Positions 54,287-61,458 of a stretch of DNA of 64,000 bases are shown in pieces. The stretch lies in contig CANLVO010000001.1 in the NCBI GenBank assembly GCA_947494645.1, forward strand, positions 62,001 through 126,000, given 5' to 3'. A model generated the notes under the pieces. The model was given only the letters and a program-made list of their open reading frames with translations, made no database searches and had not been told where the DNA came from. A program made the position numbers and the translations under genes. The number at the start of each line of letters is the position of its first letter. The stretch's first letter is position 1. The DNA is from an uncultured Litoreibacter sp. (lineage in GTDB: Bacteria; Pseudomonadota; Alphaproteobacteria; Rhodobacterales; Rhodobacteraceae).

Positions 54287-54994
54287 ATGAATAAAGCCAT
54301 TCTCCTTGTCGCAGCGCTGTCACTGGCCGCATGTGAGCCGGTTCCAACGCAAACCAGCAGCCCCAGCGAAGCCGCTCCGGCAGCGCAACCTGCATCGGCG
54401 CCAAAATTGTCGCGCGGGCAGGCGCAAGCGAATTTCCGCAGTGTTGTGGCGCAGGTCGAACCTGTGGCCGAACGCGAATGCCAACGCCGCGCGCCAGATT
54501 TGAACTGCGACTTTAAGATTGTGGTCGAAAGCAACCCGCGCTTGCCGCCCAACGCGTATCAGACACTCGACAGCTCTGGTCGCCCGATCATTGGCTTCAC
54601 CCTTGCTCTGATCCAAGACGCTCGCAACCGCGACGAGCTGGCTTTCGTGCTGGGTCATGAGGCTGCGCACCACATCGAACGGCACCTGCAGAAACAACGC
54701 GAATCCGCTGTTGGAGGCGCGATCCTCGGTGGTCTGGTGGCCGCTGGTCTTGGTCTTGACGTCAACGCCGGCCAACAGCTGGGTGGTACAGTCGGCGCGC
54801 GTGCCTATTCAAAGCAGAACGAGCTGGAGGCCGACGCTTTGGGCACGGTCATCACAAAACGCGCGGGCTATAACCCGGTGCGCGGGGCGCAGTTCTTCAC
54901 GCGCATTCCTGACCCGGGCGATCGGTTCTTGGGTACGCATCCGCCCAACGCGGCGCGGATCGACACAGTGCGTCGCGTAAATTCGCAGCTCTAA
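54287..54994 (+). CDS. M48 family metalloprotease, lipoprotein
   Basis: 235 residues. Lipobox SLAAC with Cys16, a Pro/Ala-rich linker, then the zinc site LGHEAAHHIERH (HExxH) near residue 125 and the third ligand Glu in NELEADALG. Relatives (BepA/LoiP/YcaL) process or degrade misassembled outer-membrane proteins in the periplasm. ATG 54287 preferred over TTG 54275. Followed after 1 bp by dgkA. Confidence 0.92.
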   Translation: MNKAILLVAALSLAACEPVPTQTSSPSEAAPAAQPASAPKLSRGQAQANFRSVVAQVEPVAERECQRRAPDLNCDFKIVVESNPRLPPNAYQTLDSSGRPIIGFTLALIQDARNRDELAFVLGHEAAHHIERHLQKQRESAVGGAILGGLVAAGLGLDVNAGQQLGGTVGARAYSKQNELEADALGTVITKRAGYNPVRGAQFFTRIPDPGDRFLGTHPPNAARIDTVRRVNSQL

Positions 54995-54995
54995 C

Positions 54996-55358
54996 ATGAT
55001 CAAATGGATACGTTACGAATGGCAGCGGTTGGTCAACCGCTGCAGATGGTCTTGGCAGGGCTTCTCTGCGACATGGCATGAGGAACCCAGCTTTCGAAGC
55101 TGGGTTTTAGCCAATATCATCTCTGCCGCTATGACCTTCGTGCTTGATCTCTCCGGTGGAGAGCAGGCTTTGATCCTGGCGATTGGGATGCTGCTTTTGG
55201 CGATGGAGCTGATCAACTCCGCCATTGAACGCACAATTGACTACATCAGCGAAGACATTCACCCGCTGGCCAAAGCCGCAAAAGACGCGGGAAGTGCGGC
55301 GGTTGCCGTCACGGCGTTGGGTGGCGGTCTGGCCTGGCTCGCGATTCTCTTTGGCTGA
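54996..55358 (+). CDS. dgkA: Diacylglycerol kinase
   Basis: 120 residues, three membrane spans, with the DgkA signature AMELINSAIERTIDYISEDIHPLAKAAKDAGSAAV. Phosphorylates diacylglycerol produced when phospholipid head groups are transferred to periplasmic glucans. Directly follows the M48 gene and is probably on the same transcript. Confidence 0.95.
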   Translation: MIKWIRYEWQRLVNRCRWSWQGFSATWHEEPSFRSWVLANIISAAMTFVLDLSGGEQALILAIGMLLLAMELINSAIERTIDYISEDIHPLAKAAKDAGSAAVAVTALGGGLAWLAILFG

Positions 55359-55451
55359 TTAAAGTTCTGATTTACTGTCAACGCTTTGGCCGCAATCCTC
55401 GGGTTGCGGAACGGACTGTTGAATGAGGCATAACAATGGCGACAAATAGGT

Positions 55452-55526
55452 AAGCGTTCCCTTAATTTCGCGGCCCGCGCGCCTCCCCTAGGTTGAGGTC
55501 ATAGCGTCACCGCGGGCCGAACGCTT
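55452..55526. promoter_or_regulatory. Composite inverted repeat before the Hint-domain gene
   Basis: AAGCGTT (55452-55458) and CGGCCCGCG (55471-55479) are mirrored by CGCGGGCCG (55511-55519) and AACGCTT (55520-55526). The two left arms are 12 bp apart; the right arms are adjacent. It lies 40-114 bp before the gene, so it may fold in the leader RNA. Confidence 0.5.
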
Positions 55527-55565
55527 CCAGCTACCTCTGAGGCCTGCAGAACGAAAAGTAGCCTG

Positions 55566-56186
55566 ATGACACACATGACCGCCATCTCTTCTGATCCCTC
55601 CAAAAACGCCCCGGCGCAGGTCAATTTCAGTTTCCATCCGCGTTTGACGGTGCCGGTTGGGCATCGTTGGGCGGTGAAGGCGACGCATGTGCCTTGTAGT
55701 GGGGATGCGGGGGTCGCTCTGGATGAACGACTATGCATCGTAGCAGGCACGCGGCTGATCACGCGGGCGGGCCGGTTGCCCGTTGAGCGGTTGGCCAAAG
55801 GCGACTTGGTGTGGACGCTTGAGAACGGGTTCCAGCCCCTGCTCAGCGCCGGACGCCACACGGTACGGTTTGGCGGCAAGACCTTTGCCAGACGCCCCGT
55901 GATCCTCCGCAAAGACGCGCTCCGCCCCGGCGCACCGATGCAGGATATCCGCTTGTCTCCAAAGACAAAATTGCTGGTGGACGATTGGATCAACGAGCCC
56001 GATCTGAACGCCGCCGGCACCTATGTCACAGGCGCGCAGCTGATCGAGCAGGATCGCGCAGAGCGCGACTTGCATTGCAAGTCGGTGACTTATTTCTGCC
56101 TCGAATTCGAGACAGCGCAGGTCGTCGAGTGCGAAGGCCTGCTGAGCCGTATCCCGCAAAGCACGCCGGTCTCGCAAGTCGCCTGA
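55566..56186 (+). CDS. Hint-domain protein
   Basis: 206 residues. A Hedgehog/intein-type domain starts at ERLCIVAGTRLITRAGRLPVERLAKGDLVWTLENGFQPLLSAGR and includes the later LSPKTKLLVDD. Short Hint proteins of this kind are very common in Rhodobacteraceae; self-cleavage has not been shown for most. Pre-domain of about 55 residues without a signal peptide. The start could be Met1 or Met4. Confidence 0.88.
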   Translation: MTHMTAISSDPSKNAPAQVNFSFHPRLTVPVGHRWAVKATHVPCSGDAGVALDERLCIVAGTRLITRAGRLPVERLAKGDLVWTLENGFQPLLSAGRHTVRFGGKTFARRPVILRKDALRPGAPMQDIRLSPKTKLLVDDWINEPDLNAAGTYVTGAQLIEQDRAERDLHCKSVTYFCLEFETAQVVECEGLLSRIPQSTPVSQVA

Positions 56187-56235
56187 TCCAGCGCTAGCCT
56201 CAAAGGTTAACGCCGCTGATCCTCCCAAAACCCGC

Positions 56236-56265
56236 GTACACAAGCCGTACACATCGCGTACACAT
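56236..56265 (+). repeat. Three tandem CGTACACA repeats at an 11-bp step
   Basis: CGTACACA occurs at 56236-56243, 56247-56254 and 56258-56265, exactly 11 bp apart, so all copies face nearly the same side of the helix. It lies between the convergent Hint and CDGSH genes. Arrays like this bind proteins cooperatively. Confidence 0.65.
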
Positions 56266-56307
56266 TCCGTCGTGACAGGGGTCCCTCAGGAAATTGGTTA
56301 ACGTGCG

Positions 56308-56568
56308 TCAGAGCGCGTTATGTGACCCATCGCAGGTCACGGGTGCGTCTGAGTGTTTGCACCCACAAAAGAACACGCGCTTGCTTTCGGTGGCTTCAAA
56401 CTTCACCGGGACGAAGTCTGATCCTTTGTGTGACCCGTCACAGAACGGCTGATTGGCCGATTGCCCGCAGGAGCACCAGAAATACGACTTCCCGGCCTCC
56501 ACTTCGACCGGATAGGGGGCTTTCTGCGCGATTTTCGGTGCTGGCATGGGGCTGGCGTCCTTTTTCAT
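56308..56568 (-). CDS. CDGSH iron-sulfur domain protein, two motifs
   Basis: 86 residues with two CDGSH sites: CSCGQSANQPFCDGSH and CGCKHSDAPVTCDGSH, each expected to hold a 2Fe-2S cluster (three Cys, one His). A lysine-rich N-terminus precedes. Family members are electron-transfer or redox-sensing proteins. Start at Met 56568; Met eight residues later is possible. Confidence 0.93.
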   Translation of the reverse strand: MKKDASPMPAPKIAQKAPYPVEVEAGKSYFWCSCGQSANQPFCDGSHKGSDFVPVKFEATESKRVFFCGCKHSDAPVTCDGSHNAL

Positions 56569-56684
56569 GGTTAATGACTGGTTCTAGCGGAGCCTATGCG
56601 ATCCCCGCCCGTTTTGCGACGCCTTGGTGCATTTCCTCGGGGTTTCCCCGTAGAAATGCGCCGCATCATGCTTAGGTGTGATCC

Positions 56685-57050
56685 ATGAAACGCAGAGCCT
56701 TCCTCTCCCTCACCGGCGCGGCCCTGAGCGCGCCTTTGTTGCCCATCCCCGCCGCCGCCATGTCAGCCCCCGCGCCCTCCGCCGGGCATATGGCGCTGGC
56801 GTCGCATCTGGCGCGCTACAACCCGCAAGTGACCGCCGCAGGCATCGCCCGCGTGCTGAAAGTGCCCACCAGCACCGCGACCCAGATCATGGGAGAAATG
56901 ACCCGCCAGGGGGTGATCCGGCAGGCTGGTGTGAGCGGGGTGAAAGAGGCTGTGCGTAGCGTGGCCGAGCGTGTGCTTGCGGTGGAGGATGAGGGCGGTT
57001 TGGAAGACGCCGTCGAGGGGGATCAAGAGGACGGTGCCGAGGAAGAGTGA
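56685..57050 (+). CDS. Hypothetical protein with Tat-like signal and winged-helix-like segment
   Basis: 121 residues. The N-terminus KRRAFLSLTGAALSAPLLPIPAAAMSA resembles a twin-arginine signal. After it, VTAAGIARVLKVPTSTATQIMGEMTRQGVIRQAG looks like a MarR-type helix-turn-helix, and the tail is very acidic. An exported HTH is unexpected, so either the signal is not used or the helices bind something else. No family recognised. Confidence 0.7.
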   Translation: MKRRAFLSLTGAALSAPLLPIPAAAMSAPAPSAGHMALASHLARYNPQVTAAGIARVLKVPTSTATQIMGEMTRQGVIRQAGVSGVKEAVRSVAERVLAVEDEGGLEDAVEGDQEDGAEEE

Positions 57051-57061
57051 TATTTATTGCA

Positions 57062-57138
57062 GTCATCCCCGCGCAAACGGGGCCCTCGCTGGGCTTGGTG
57101 CTTCCTTACATCGGGGTCCCCGCTTTCGCGGGGATGAC
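57062..57138. repeat. REP-like palindromic element
   Basis: GTCATCCCCGCG (57062-57073) and CGCGGGGATGAC (57127-57138) are perfect inverted ends of a 77-bp unit; inside each end is a small hairpin (CCCCG/CGGGG and CCCCGC/GCGGGG). Elements with this GTCATCCCCGCG end are widespread in proteobacteria. It follows the 121-residue gene. Confidence 0.75.
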
Positions 57139-57165
57139 AGGGGAGGGGTGTTCGATGCGCTGATC

Positions 57166-57238
57166 GGCTCGGACCCAAGCCGAAGGCACCGCGCCAGCGT
57201 CTGCATTGACCGGCAGGCGATTGCCCTTCGCAATCGCC
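57166..57238 (+). repeat. Intergenic repeat family, copy 1 (left half)
   Basis: Begins GGCTCGGACCCAAGCCGAAG and includes the hairpin GGCGATTGC-CCTTC-GCAATCGCC (57216-57238). Related to copies at 57280 and 58475. Lacks the right-hand part found in copies 2 and 3. Confidence 0.7.
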
Positions 57239-57279
57239 GAGAGGGACCGTCCCGGCATCGTTCGTTCGACGTGCTGATG

Positions 57280-57405
57280 GGCTCGGAATCAAGCCGAAGG
57301 CGCCGAGCCAGCGTCCTTCCGTCCCGGCGGACTGGCGCTATTGATGCCGATGTGCCTCGCATATTCGGAAGATGTGTTTGGCTGCCATAAAGTGCTGCCG
57401 AATGC
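57280..57405 (+). repeat. Intergenic repeat family, copy 2
   Basis: Opens with GGCTCGG (57280-57286) inverted with CCGAGCC (57303-57309). Further right, TTGGCTGCCATAAAGTGCTG near 57377 matches copy 3. The middle hairpin of copies 1 and 3 is missing. Confidence 0.7.
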
Positions 57406-57596
57406 GTGTTGGAGCGCCACTCCACGGACAGACGCTGGCTCGGCTGCTATGCGGGACAAAGCTGCCGTCCGTGATGCATGAAGAGCAAGTTGAACACTGG
57501 TATTCGCTCCAGGCGATAACGATTGGTGTAGTCGTTATCCGATCAGGTAACACTGAGGTTTCAATACGCATTCTCTTGATCAAATTGAGGTGGCAA

Positions 57597-57869
57597 ATGA
57601 ACAATTTCGACGAACTATTGGAACTCACGATCCAGTATTTGAAAGGGGCGGCTTCCACTAAAGAATTCTGTGGCCGCTACGAATATTTCTTTAACTTCGA
57701 GTTGAGCAAAACAGAAACTTCTGCCTCTGAGCTGCAAAGAGCAGAAGCATTGTTCGACGTTGTAACTTGGTTTTCTCCCGATCCCGAGGAGGTCGAGGCT
57801 ACCATGGGTTATGTCGGTGAAAAGGCCGTGAGAACTGCTGCAATGGAGTTCACTGGCATCCAAGATTGA
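57597..57869 (+). CDS. Colicin D immunity-like protein, orphan
   Basis: 90 residues, all-helical: FDELLELTIQYLKGAASTKEFCGRYEYFFNF, then ELQRAEALFDVVTWFSPDPEEVEA. The spacing of aromatic and acidic residues, with the early EF pair and the late FSPDPE, resembles the colicin D immunity family. No toxin gene lies nearby. GAGGTGG before ATG 57597 gives a good ribosome-binding site; the longer frame from 57372 is repeat sequence. Lower GC than the flanks. Family call is by pattern. Confidence 0.65.
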   Translation: MNNFDELLELTIQYLKGAASTKEFCGRYEYFFNFELSKTETSASELQRAEALFDVVTWFSPDPEEVEATMGYVGEKAVRTAAMEFTGIQD

Positions 57870-58112
57870 GCAACTGCATTGTGCGGTACACTATTTCTGT
57901 GTAGTTGGTTGGGTCGCCTCTTGAGGAGACTTAGCAACCGGATTCCCTTTGCTTAATAGGAAGATGGGCAGTACGACATGCCCGAATTTCCAAATCGATT
58001 GCAAAGGTCTGCTATGCGGACTTTGCAGCAGTTGGTTTTCTTCCTCTCAATGTCCGCTTCCAGAAAAATCTAGCAAAATCGCAACTTGCGAAGCCTGATT
58101 TCTAAGTTCACG
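57870..58112. other. AT-rich spacer
   Basis: About 240 bp between the immunity-like gene and the convergent 90-residue gene. No gene, terminator or repeat recognised. Confidence 0.4.
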
Positions 58113-58385
58113 CTAGCTGTAAGAAACTTCGGATCGATAATCCAAGAAATGCGCCTTCAGTAGTTTGTCTACCAGCTTTCTGACCGTACTGATTTTACGG
58201 GTGTGATGTACTCGAACCTCCAGTTTGTCGGTTGCTATGTCGACGGTTTCTATCCCGCCAACATCGCCTAGGTCTGTCCGTTCAATTTCCCGCCACAGGT
58301 CTTCACCAAAATTACGTACCTGATGAGTAAGTGTCCCGTCGCTGTTTGTCGGAAATAGAATTGTGATCGTTCTCTGTGCTGGCAT
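58113..58385 (-). CDS. Hypothetical protein, 90 residues
   Basis: MPAQRTITILFPTNSDGTLT then WREIERTDLGDVGGIETVDIATDKLEVRVHHTRKISTVRKLVDKLLKAHFLDYRSEVSYS. A beta-alpha-beta pattern, soluble, no family recognised. Low GC. It lies inside the segment flanked by intergenic repeat copies 2 and 3, so it may have come in with the immunity-like gene. Confidence 0.6.
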   Translation of the reverse strand: MPAQRTITILFPTNSDGTLTHQVRNFGEDLWREIERTDLGDVGGIETVDIATDKLEVRVHHTRKISTVRKLVDKLLKAHFLDYRSEVSYS

Positions 58386-58474
58386 GAGTCGACGGTACGT
58401 GCGAAGCCGCTATTCGTGCAAGGTTCAGCATCGGTCAATGGGCTCAAAGCAGTCTTTTCGTCAGCGCACCACCC

Positions 58475-58650
58475 GGCCCGGAATCAAGCTGAAGGCGCCG
58501 GGCCAACACCTGCATTGACCGACAGGCGATTGCCCTTAGCAATTGCCGAGAGGGGGCGTCCCGGCGGGCTGGCGTTTTGACTGCTGTCCCGAACAGAAAT
58601 CCTGTGGAGTGTGCTTGGCTGCCATTAAGCGTTGTCGAAAGATTGTTGGG
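58475..58650 (+). repeat. Intergenic repeat family, copy 3 (fullest)
   Basis: GGCCCGG (58475-58481) pairs with CCGGGCC (58498-58504), then GGCGATTGC-CCTTA-GCAATTGCC (58525-58547), then CTTGGCTGCCATTAAGCGTTG near 58614. It joins the features of copies 1 and 2. Relative to copy 2 the first stem keeps pairing through a paired T-A to C-G change. Confidence 0.7.
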
Positions 58651-58684
58651 TTATGAGGAGTGGGGCAACGCCGGGGCTCCGCCC

Positions 58685-58732
58685 GCGATTGGCTGAATTG
58701 ATCCCCCGGATCAATTCCGAGACGCCAATCGC
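58685..58732. other. Nested inverted repeat across the rimO stop codon
   Basis: GAATTGATCC-CCC-GGATCAATTC (58695-58717) sits inside GCGATTGGC (58685-58693) and GCCAATCGC (58724-58732). The inner hairpin contains the rimO TGA. No T-run follows on the minus strand, so its termination role is open. Confidence 0.6.
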
Positions 58733-60144
58733 CCCCACAGATCATACTCCCCCGCCTCATCCACTTTCACCGTCACCAAGTCCCCCGGCTTCAACGCCTC
58801 GAAGCCTTCGTCAATAAACAGGTTCCCATCGATCTCTGGCGCGTCTGAGATGGTGCGGCAGGTGGCAGCATCTTCGTCGACCTCGTCCACGATCACCTGG
58901 CACACACGGCCCACTTTTGCGGCTAGCTTGGCCTCGGATATGGCCTGCGCTTTCTCCATGAAGCGGTCCCAGCGGTCTTGTTTCACCTCCGGGGCAACGT
59001 GGTCGGGCAAGGCGTTGGACCTTGCTCCCGCGACGTTTTCATACTGAAAACAGCCGACCCGGTCGAGCTGGGCCTCGTCGAGCCAATCGAGGAGGGTCTC
59101 GAACTCCGCCTCGGTCTCTCCGGGGTAGCCGACGATGAAGGTACTTCGTAGCGTGATGTCAGGGCAGTCGGACCGCCATGCGGCGATCTCATCAAGGGTC
59201 TTGGCCCCATGCGCGGGGCGGGCCATGCGCTTCAAGACGTCGGGATGGGCGTGCTGGAACGGGATGTCGAGATAGGGCAGCACCGCATTGTCAGGATTGG
59301 CCATCAGCGGGATCAGCTCGCGCACATGGGGGTAGGGGTAGACGTAGTGCAGCCGCACCCAAAGCTGATCGGCAGGCGCAAGGCGGCCCAGCTCTCGGGT
59401 CAGATCGGTGATGTGGGAGCGGACCTCGCCGTCCTTCCACGGGTTCACATCATAGCGCCGGTCCAGCCCGTAGGCGGAGGTGTCCTGGCTGATCACCAGC
59501 AGCTCTTTGACGCCGTTTTCAACCAGCTTTTCGGCCTCACGCAGCACCGCATGAGCGGGGCGGGAGGCCAGCTTGCCGCGCATATCGGGGATGATGCAGA
59601 ACTTGCACTTGTGGTTACAGCCTTCGGAGATCTTGAGGTAGCTGTAATGGCGTGGCGTCAGGCTGACCCCGGTGGCGGGCAGCAGGTCGATGAAGGGATC
59701 GGGCGCTGGCGGCACGGCCTGGTGGACCGCGTCTAGGACCTGTTCATATTGGTGCGGCCCGGTGACGGCCAGGACGGAGGGGTGGGTGCCGCGGATGTAG
59801 TCCTCTTCCGCGCCAAGGCAGCCGGTGACGATCACGCGACCGTTCTCTGTGAGCGCCTCGCCGATGGCATCGAGGGATTCCGCCTTGGCGCTGTCGAGGA
59901 AGCCGCATGTGTTGACGATGACGGCCTCGGCCCCGGTGTAATCGGGCGAGATCGCGTAGCCCTCGGCGCGCAGCCGGGTGAGGATGCGTTCACTGTCGAC
60001 CAGCGCTTTGGGGCAGCCGAGCGACACCATGCCGATCCGGGGTTGGCCGTCGCGGGCGGGCGCGCTGAGCTTGGGTTTCGGCGCGTCTCGCGGGACGCGA
60101 GCATTGGCAATGTCGGGGCGGAGGTTGGGAGGGTTCTGAGCCAT
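58711..60144 (-). CDS. rimO: Ribosomal protein S12 methylthiotransferase RimO
   Basis: 477 residues. N-terminal UPF0004 domain ([46 protein letters not shown]) with three cluster cysteines, the radical SAM site CNHKCKFC at Cys176, Cys180 and Cys183, and a C-terminal TRAM domain ([23 protein letters not shown]). Adds a methylthio group to Asp of ribosomal protein S12. The N-terminal extension of about 35 residues is Pro-rich and variable. Confidence 0.96.
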   Translation of the reverse strand: MAQNPPNLRPDIANARVPRDAPKPKLSAPARDGQPRIGMVSLGCPKALVDSERILTRLRAEGYAISPDYTGAEAVIVNTCGFLDSAKAESLDAIGEALTENGRVIVTGCLGAEEDYIRGTHPSVLAVTGPHQYEQVLDAVHQAVPPAPDPFIDLLPATGVSLTPRHYSYLKISEGCNHKCKFCIIPDMRGKLASRPAHAVLREAEKLVENGVKELLVISQDTSAYGLDRRYDVNPWKDGEVRSHITDLTRELGRLAPADQLWVRLHYVYPYPHVRELIPLMANPDNAVLPYLDIPFQHAHPDVLKRMARPAHGAKTLDEIAAWRSDCPDITLRSTFIVGYPGETEAEFETLLDWLDEAQLDRVGCFQYENVAGARSNALPDHVAPEVKQDRWDRFMEKAQAISEAKLAAKVGRVCQVIVDEVDEDAATCRTISDAPEIDGNLFIDEGFEALKPGDLVTVKVDEAGEYDLWGRLASRN

Positions 60145-60263
60145 GGCTGCTCTTACTGCGTTGGGCTGCGGAGGGGAAGTGCCGGCTCTTCAAGCGCACG
60201 GGGTACAGAGACCGCCTTGCTGCGGGTGCTGGGTCCGCCAATCCAACCTGCAGGACCGCGGGG

Positions 60264-60282
60264 GAATATTTGGCAAAGAAGG
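60264..60282 (+). repeat. Short dispersed intergenic motif, copy 3
   Basis: GAATATTTGGCAAAGAAGG, related to the motifs at 8416 and 45592. Confidence 0.45.
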
Positions 60283-60384
60283 CCCATGAACTGGCGGGAT
60301 TGGTCCCGTATTCTCTGCAGGCCTTGAAAGCAATAGAGCTGCAATTGGCGTGATTGTTTCCAGATGCGGGACTAACCCCACGTC

Positions 60385-60396
60385 ATGTCCGGACAT
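60385..60396. promoter_or_regulatory. Perfect 12-bp palindrome before the VPLPA-CTERM gene
   Basis: ATGTCCGGACAT, 99 bp upstream of the start at 60495. Candidate operator of a dimeric regulator. Confidence 0.4.
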
Positions 60397-60494
60397 ACCG
60401 TTTTGTGATTTGCGATGGGTGGCTCTGAGATGCAATCGAGGTATGGGGTCGGGGGTTCCGGCCTGGTTTTGTACTAACTTAACGAGGGATGGGG

Positions 60495-61178
60495 ATGAAA
60501 ACTCTACTCACAACCACACTGCTTTCGGTCGGGCTTGCTGGCGGCGCATTTGCGTCGACGTTCGACTTTAACGACGCGGCGTTGCAGGACACGTTGGTGG
60601 ATCGGGTCACAACAAGTGACGGTGCGATCACGGCAACGCTGGATGTCTTTGCGAACCGCAACTACTTCAACCGCGATGCGAACCGGGTGCATGAGGCGTT
60701 GATCTTCGACACCGAAAACGGTGCCGATGGCGACCCTGACCTGCAAAGCGGCTTCGTGCGGGATGGCGGCTCTGACGTGTCTTTCGCCGGTGGCGTGCTG
60801 GCCATCTCGGAGAACGATCTGAGCGCGGGCGACCTGCCTGATGACAACGCCAATGGCGGGACGATCACGTTCAATTTCCTGCAAGCCATCAACTTCACTG
60901 GCTTCTCGATCTATGATGATGCGTCGATCACCGTGACCGCCAACAATGGCGCGTCTTTCTCGGCAGGTGTCGAGGATGACGGGGCGTTCAACGACTTCGC
61001 GATTGGCGACGAGCGTTTCTTCAACGTCACTTCGTTGACCTTCGATTTCGGCAATCATTCCGGAGCGATCGACGACCTTCAGGTCTCCGCCGTGCCGCTG
61101 CCTGCGGGCCTGCCTCTTCTGCTGGCTGGCCTCGGCGCCTTCGGCATCGCCGGCCGCCGCCGTCGCAAGCAAGCCTAA
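60495..61178 (+). CDS. VPLPA-CTERM sorting domain protein
   Basis: 227 residues. Signal peptide (MKTLLTTTLLSVGLAGGAFA), an extracellular beta-rich body with Asp/Asn-rich stretches, and a C-terminal VPLPAGLPLLLAGLGAFGIAGRRRRKQA: the VPLPA motif, membrane span and basic tail that direct exosortase-type processing. Cargo role unknown, possibly matrix or surface. GAGGG before ATG 60495 supports it; ATG 60489 is two codons earlier. Confidence 0.9.
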   Translation: MKTLLTTTLLSVGLAGGAFASTFDFNDAALQDTLVDRVTTSDGAITATLDVFANRNYFNRDANRVHEALIFDTENGADGDPDLQSGFVRDGGSDVSFAGGVLAISENDLSAGDLPDDNANGGTITFNFLQAINFTGFSIYDDASITVTANNGASFSAGVEDDGAFNDFAIGDERFFNVTSLTFDFGNHSGAIDDLQVSAVPLPAGLPLLLAGLGAFGIAGRRRRKQA

Positions 61179-61191
61179 ACTCGGTTTAGGC
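61173..61191 (+). other. Hairpin over the stop codon
   Basis: GCCTAAAC-TCG-GTTTAGGC, a perfect 8-bp stem that includes the TAA of the VPLPA-CTERM gene and precedes the strong terminator. Confidence 0.6.
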
Positions 61192-61203
61192 TCAAGAGAT
61201 TTG

Positions 61204-61237
61204 AATGCCCCTGCCGGAAACGGCGGGGGCATTTTTT
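61204..61237 (+). terminator. Intrinsic terminator of the VPLPA-CTERM gene
   Basis: 13-bp stem (61204-61216 with 61221-61233, one G-U pair) closed by a GAAA tetraloop and followed by TTTT, six T in all counting the stem end. Confidence 0.93.
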
Positions 61238-61458
61238 GTGGTTGAAGGCCGTCGCGACGCGTGCGTCGGAATGGGGTAAGAGTTTGGGAATGTTACCTTT
61301 TGCTGTTTTTCTTAACCTTGGGGAAACTTCTTGGAAGCCGTCGGGCGCGGCTGTTTTGGTTAGAAGTTCATTCGGTCTGAAGGAAATACTGGACTCACGG
61401 ATCAACATTCTCTTAGATTTTTGAAACTTTGGTAAAATATTAGTAAGTAGAAACATTG

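Larger units (their letters stand above)
60145..60494. other. Non-coding region between rimO and the VPLPA-CTERM gene
   Basis: About 350 bp; holds the promoters for both divergent genes. Visible features are the dispersed motif at 60264 and the palindrome at 60385. No gene supported. Confidence 0.5.

Noticed and set aside
56236-56265. CRISPR array
   Set aside because: The three repeats are 8 bp with 3-bp spacers, far below CRISPR repeat and spacer size; no cas genes in the window.
57372-57596. N-terminal extension of the immunity-like gene
   Set aside because: It is translated repeat sequence shared with 58614 and lacks a ribosome-binding site.
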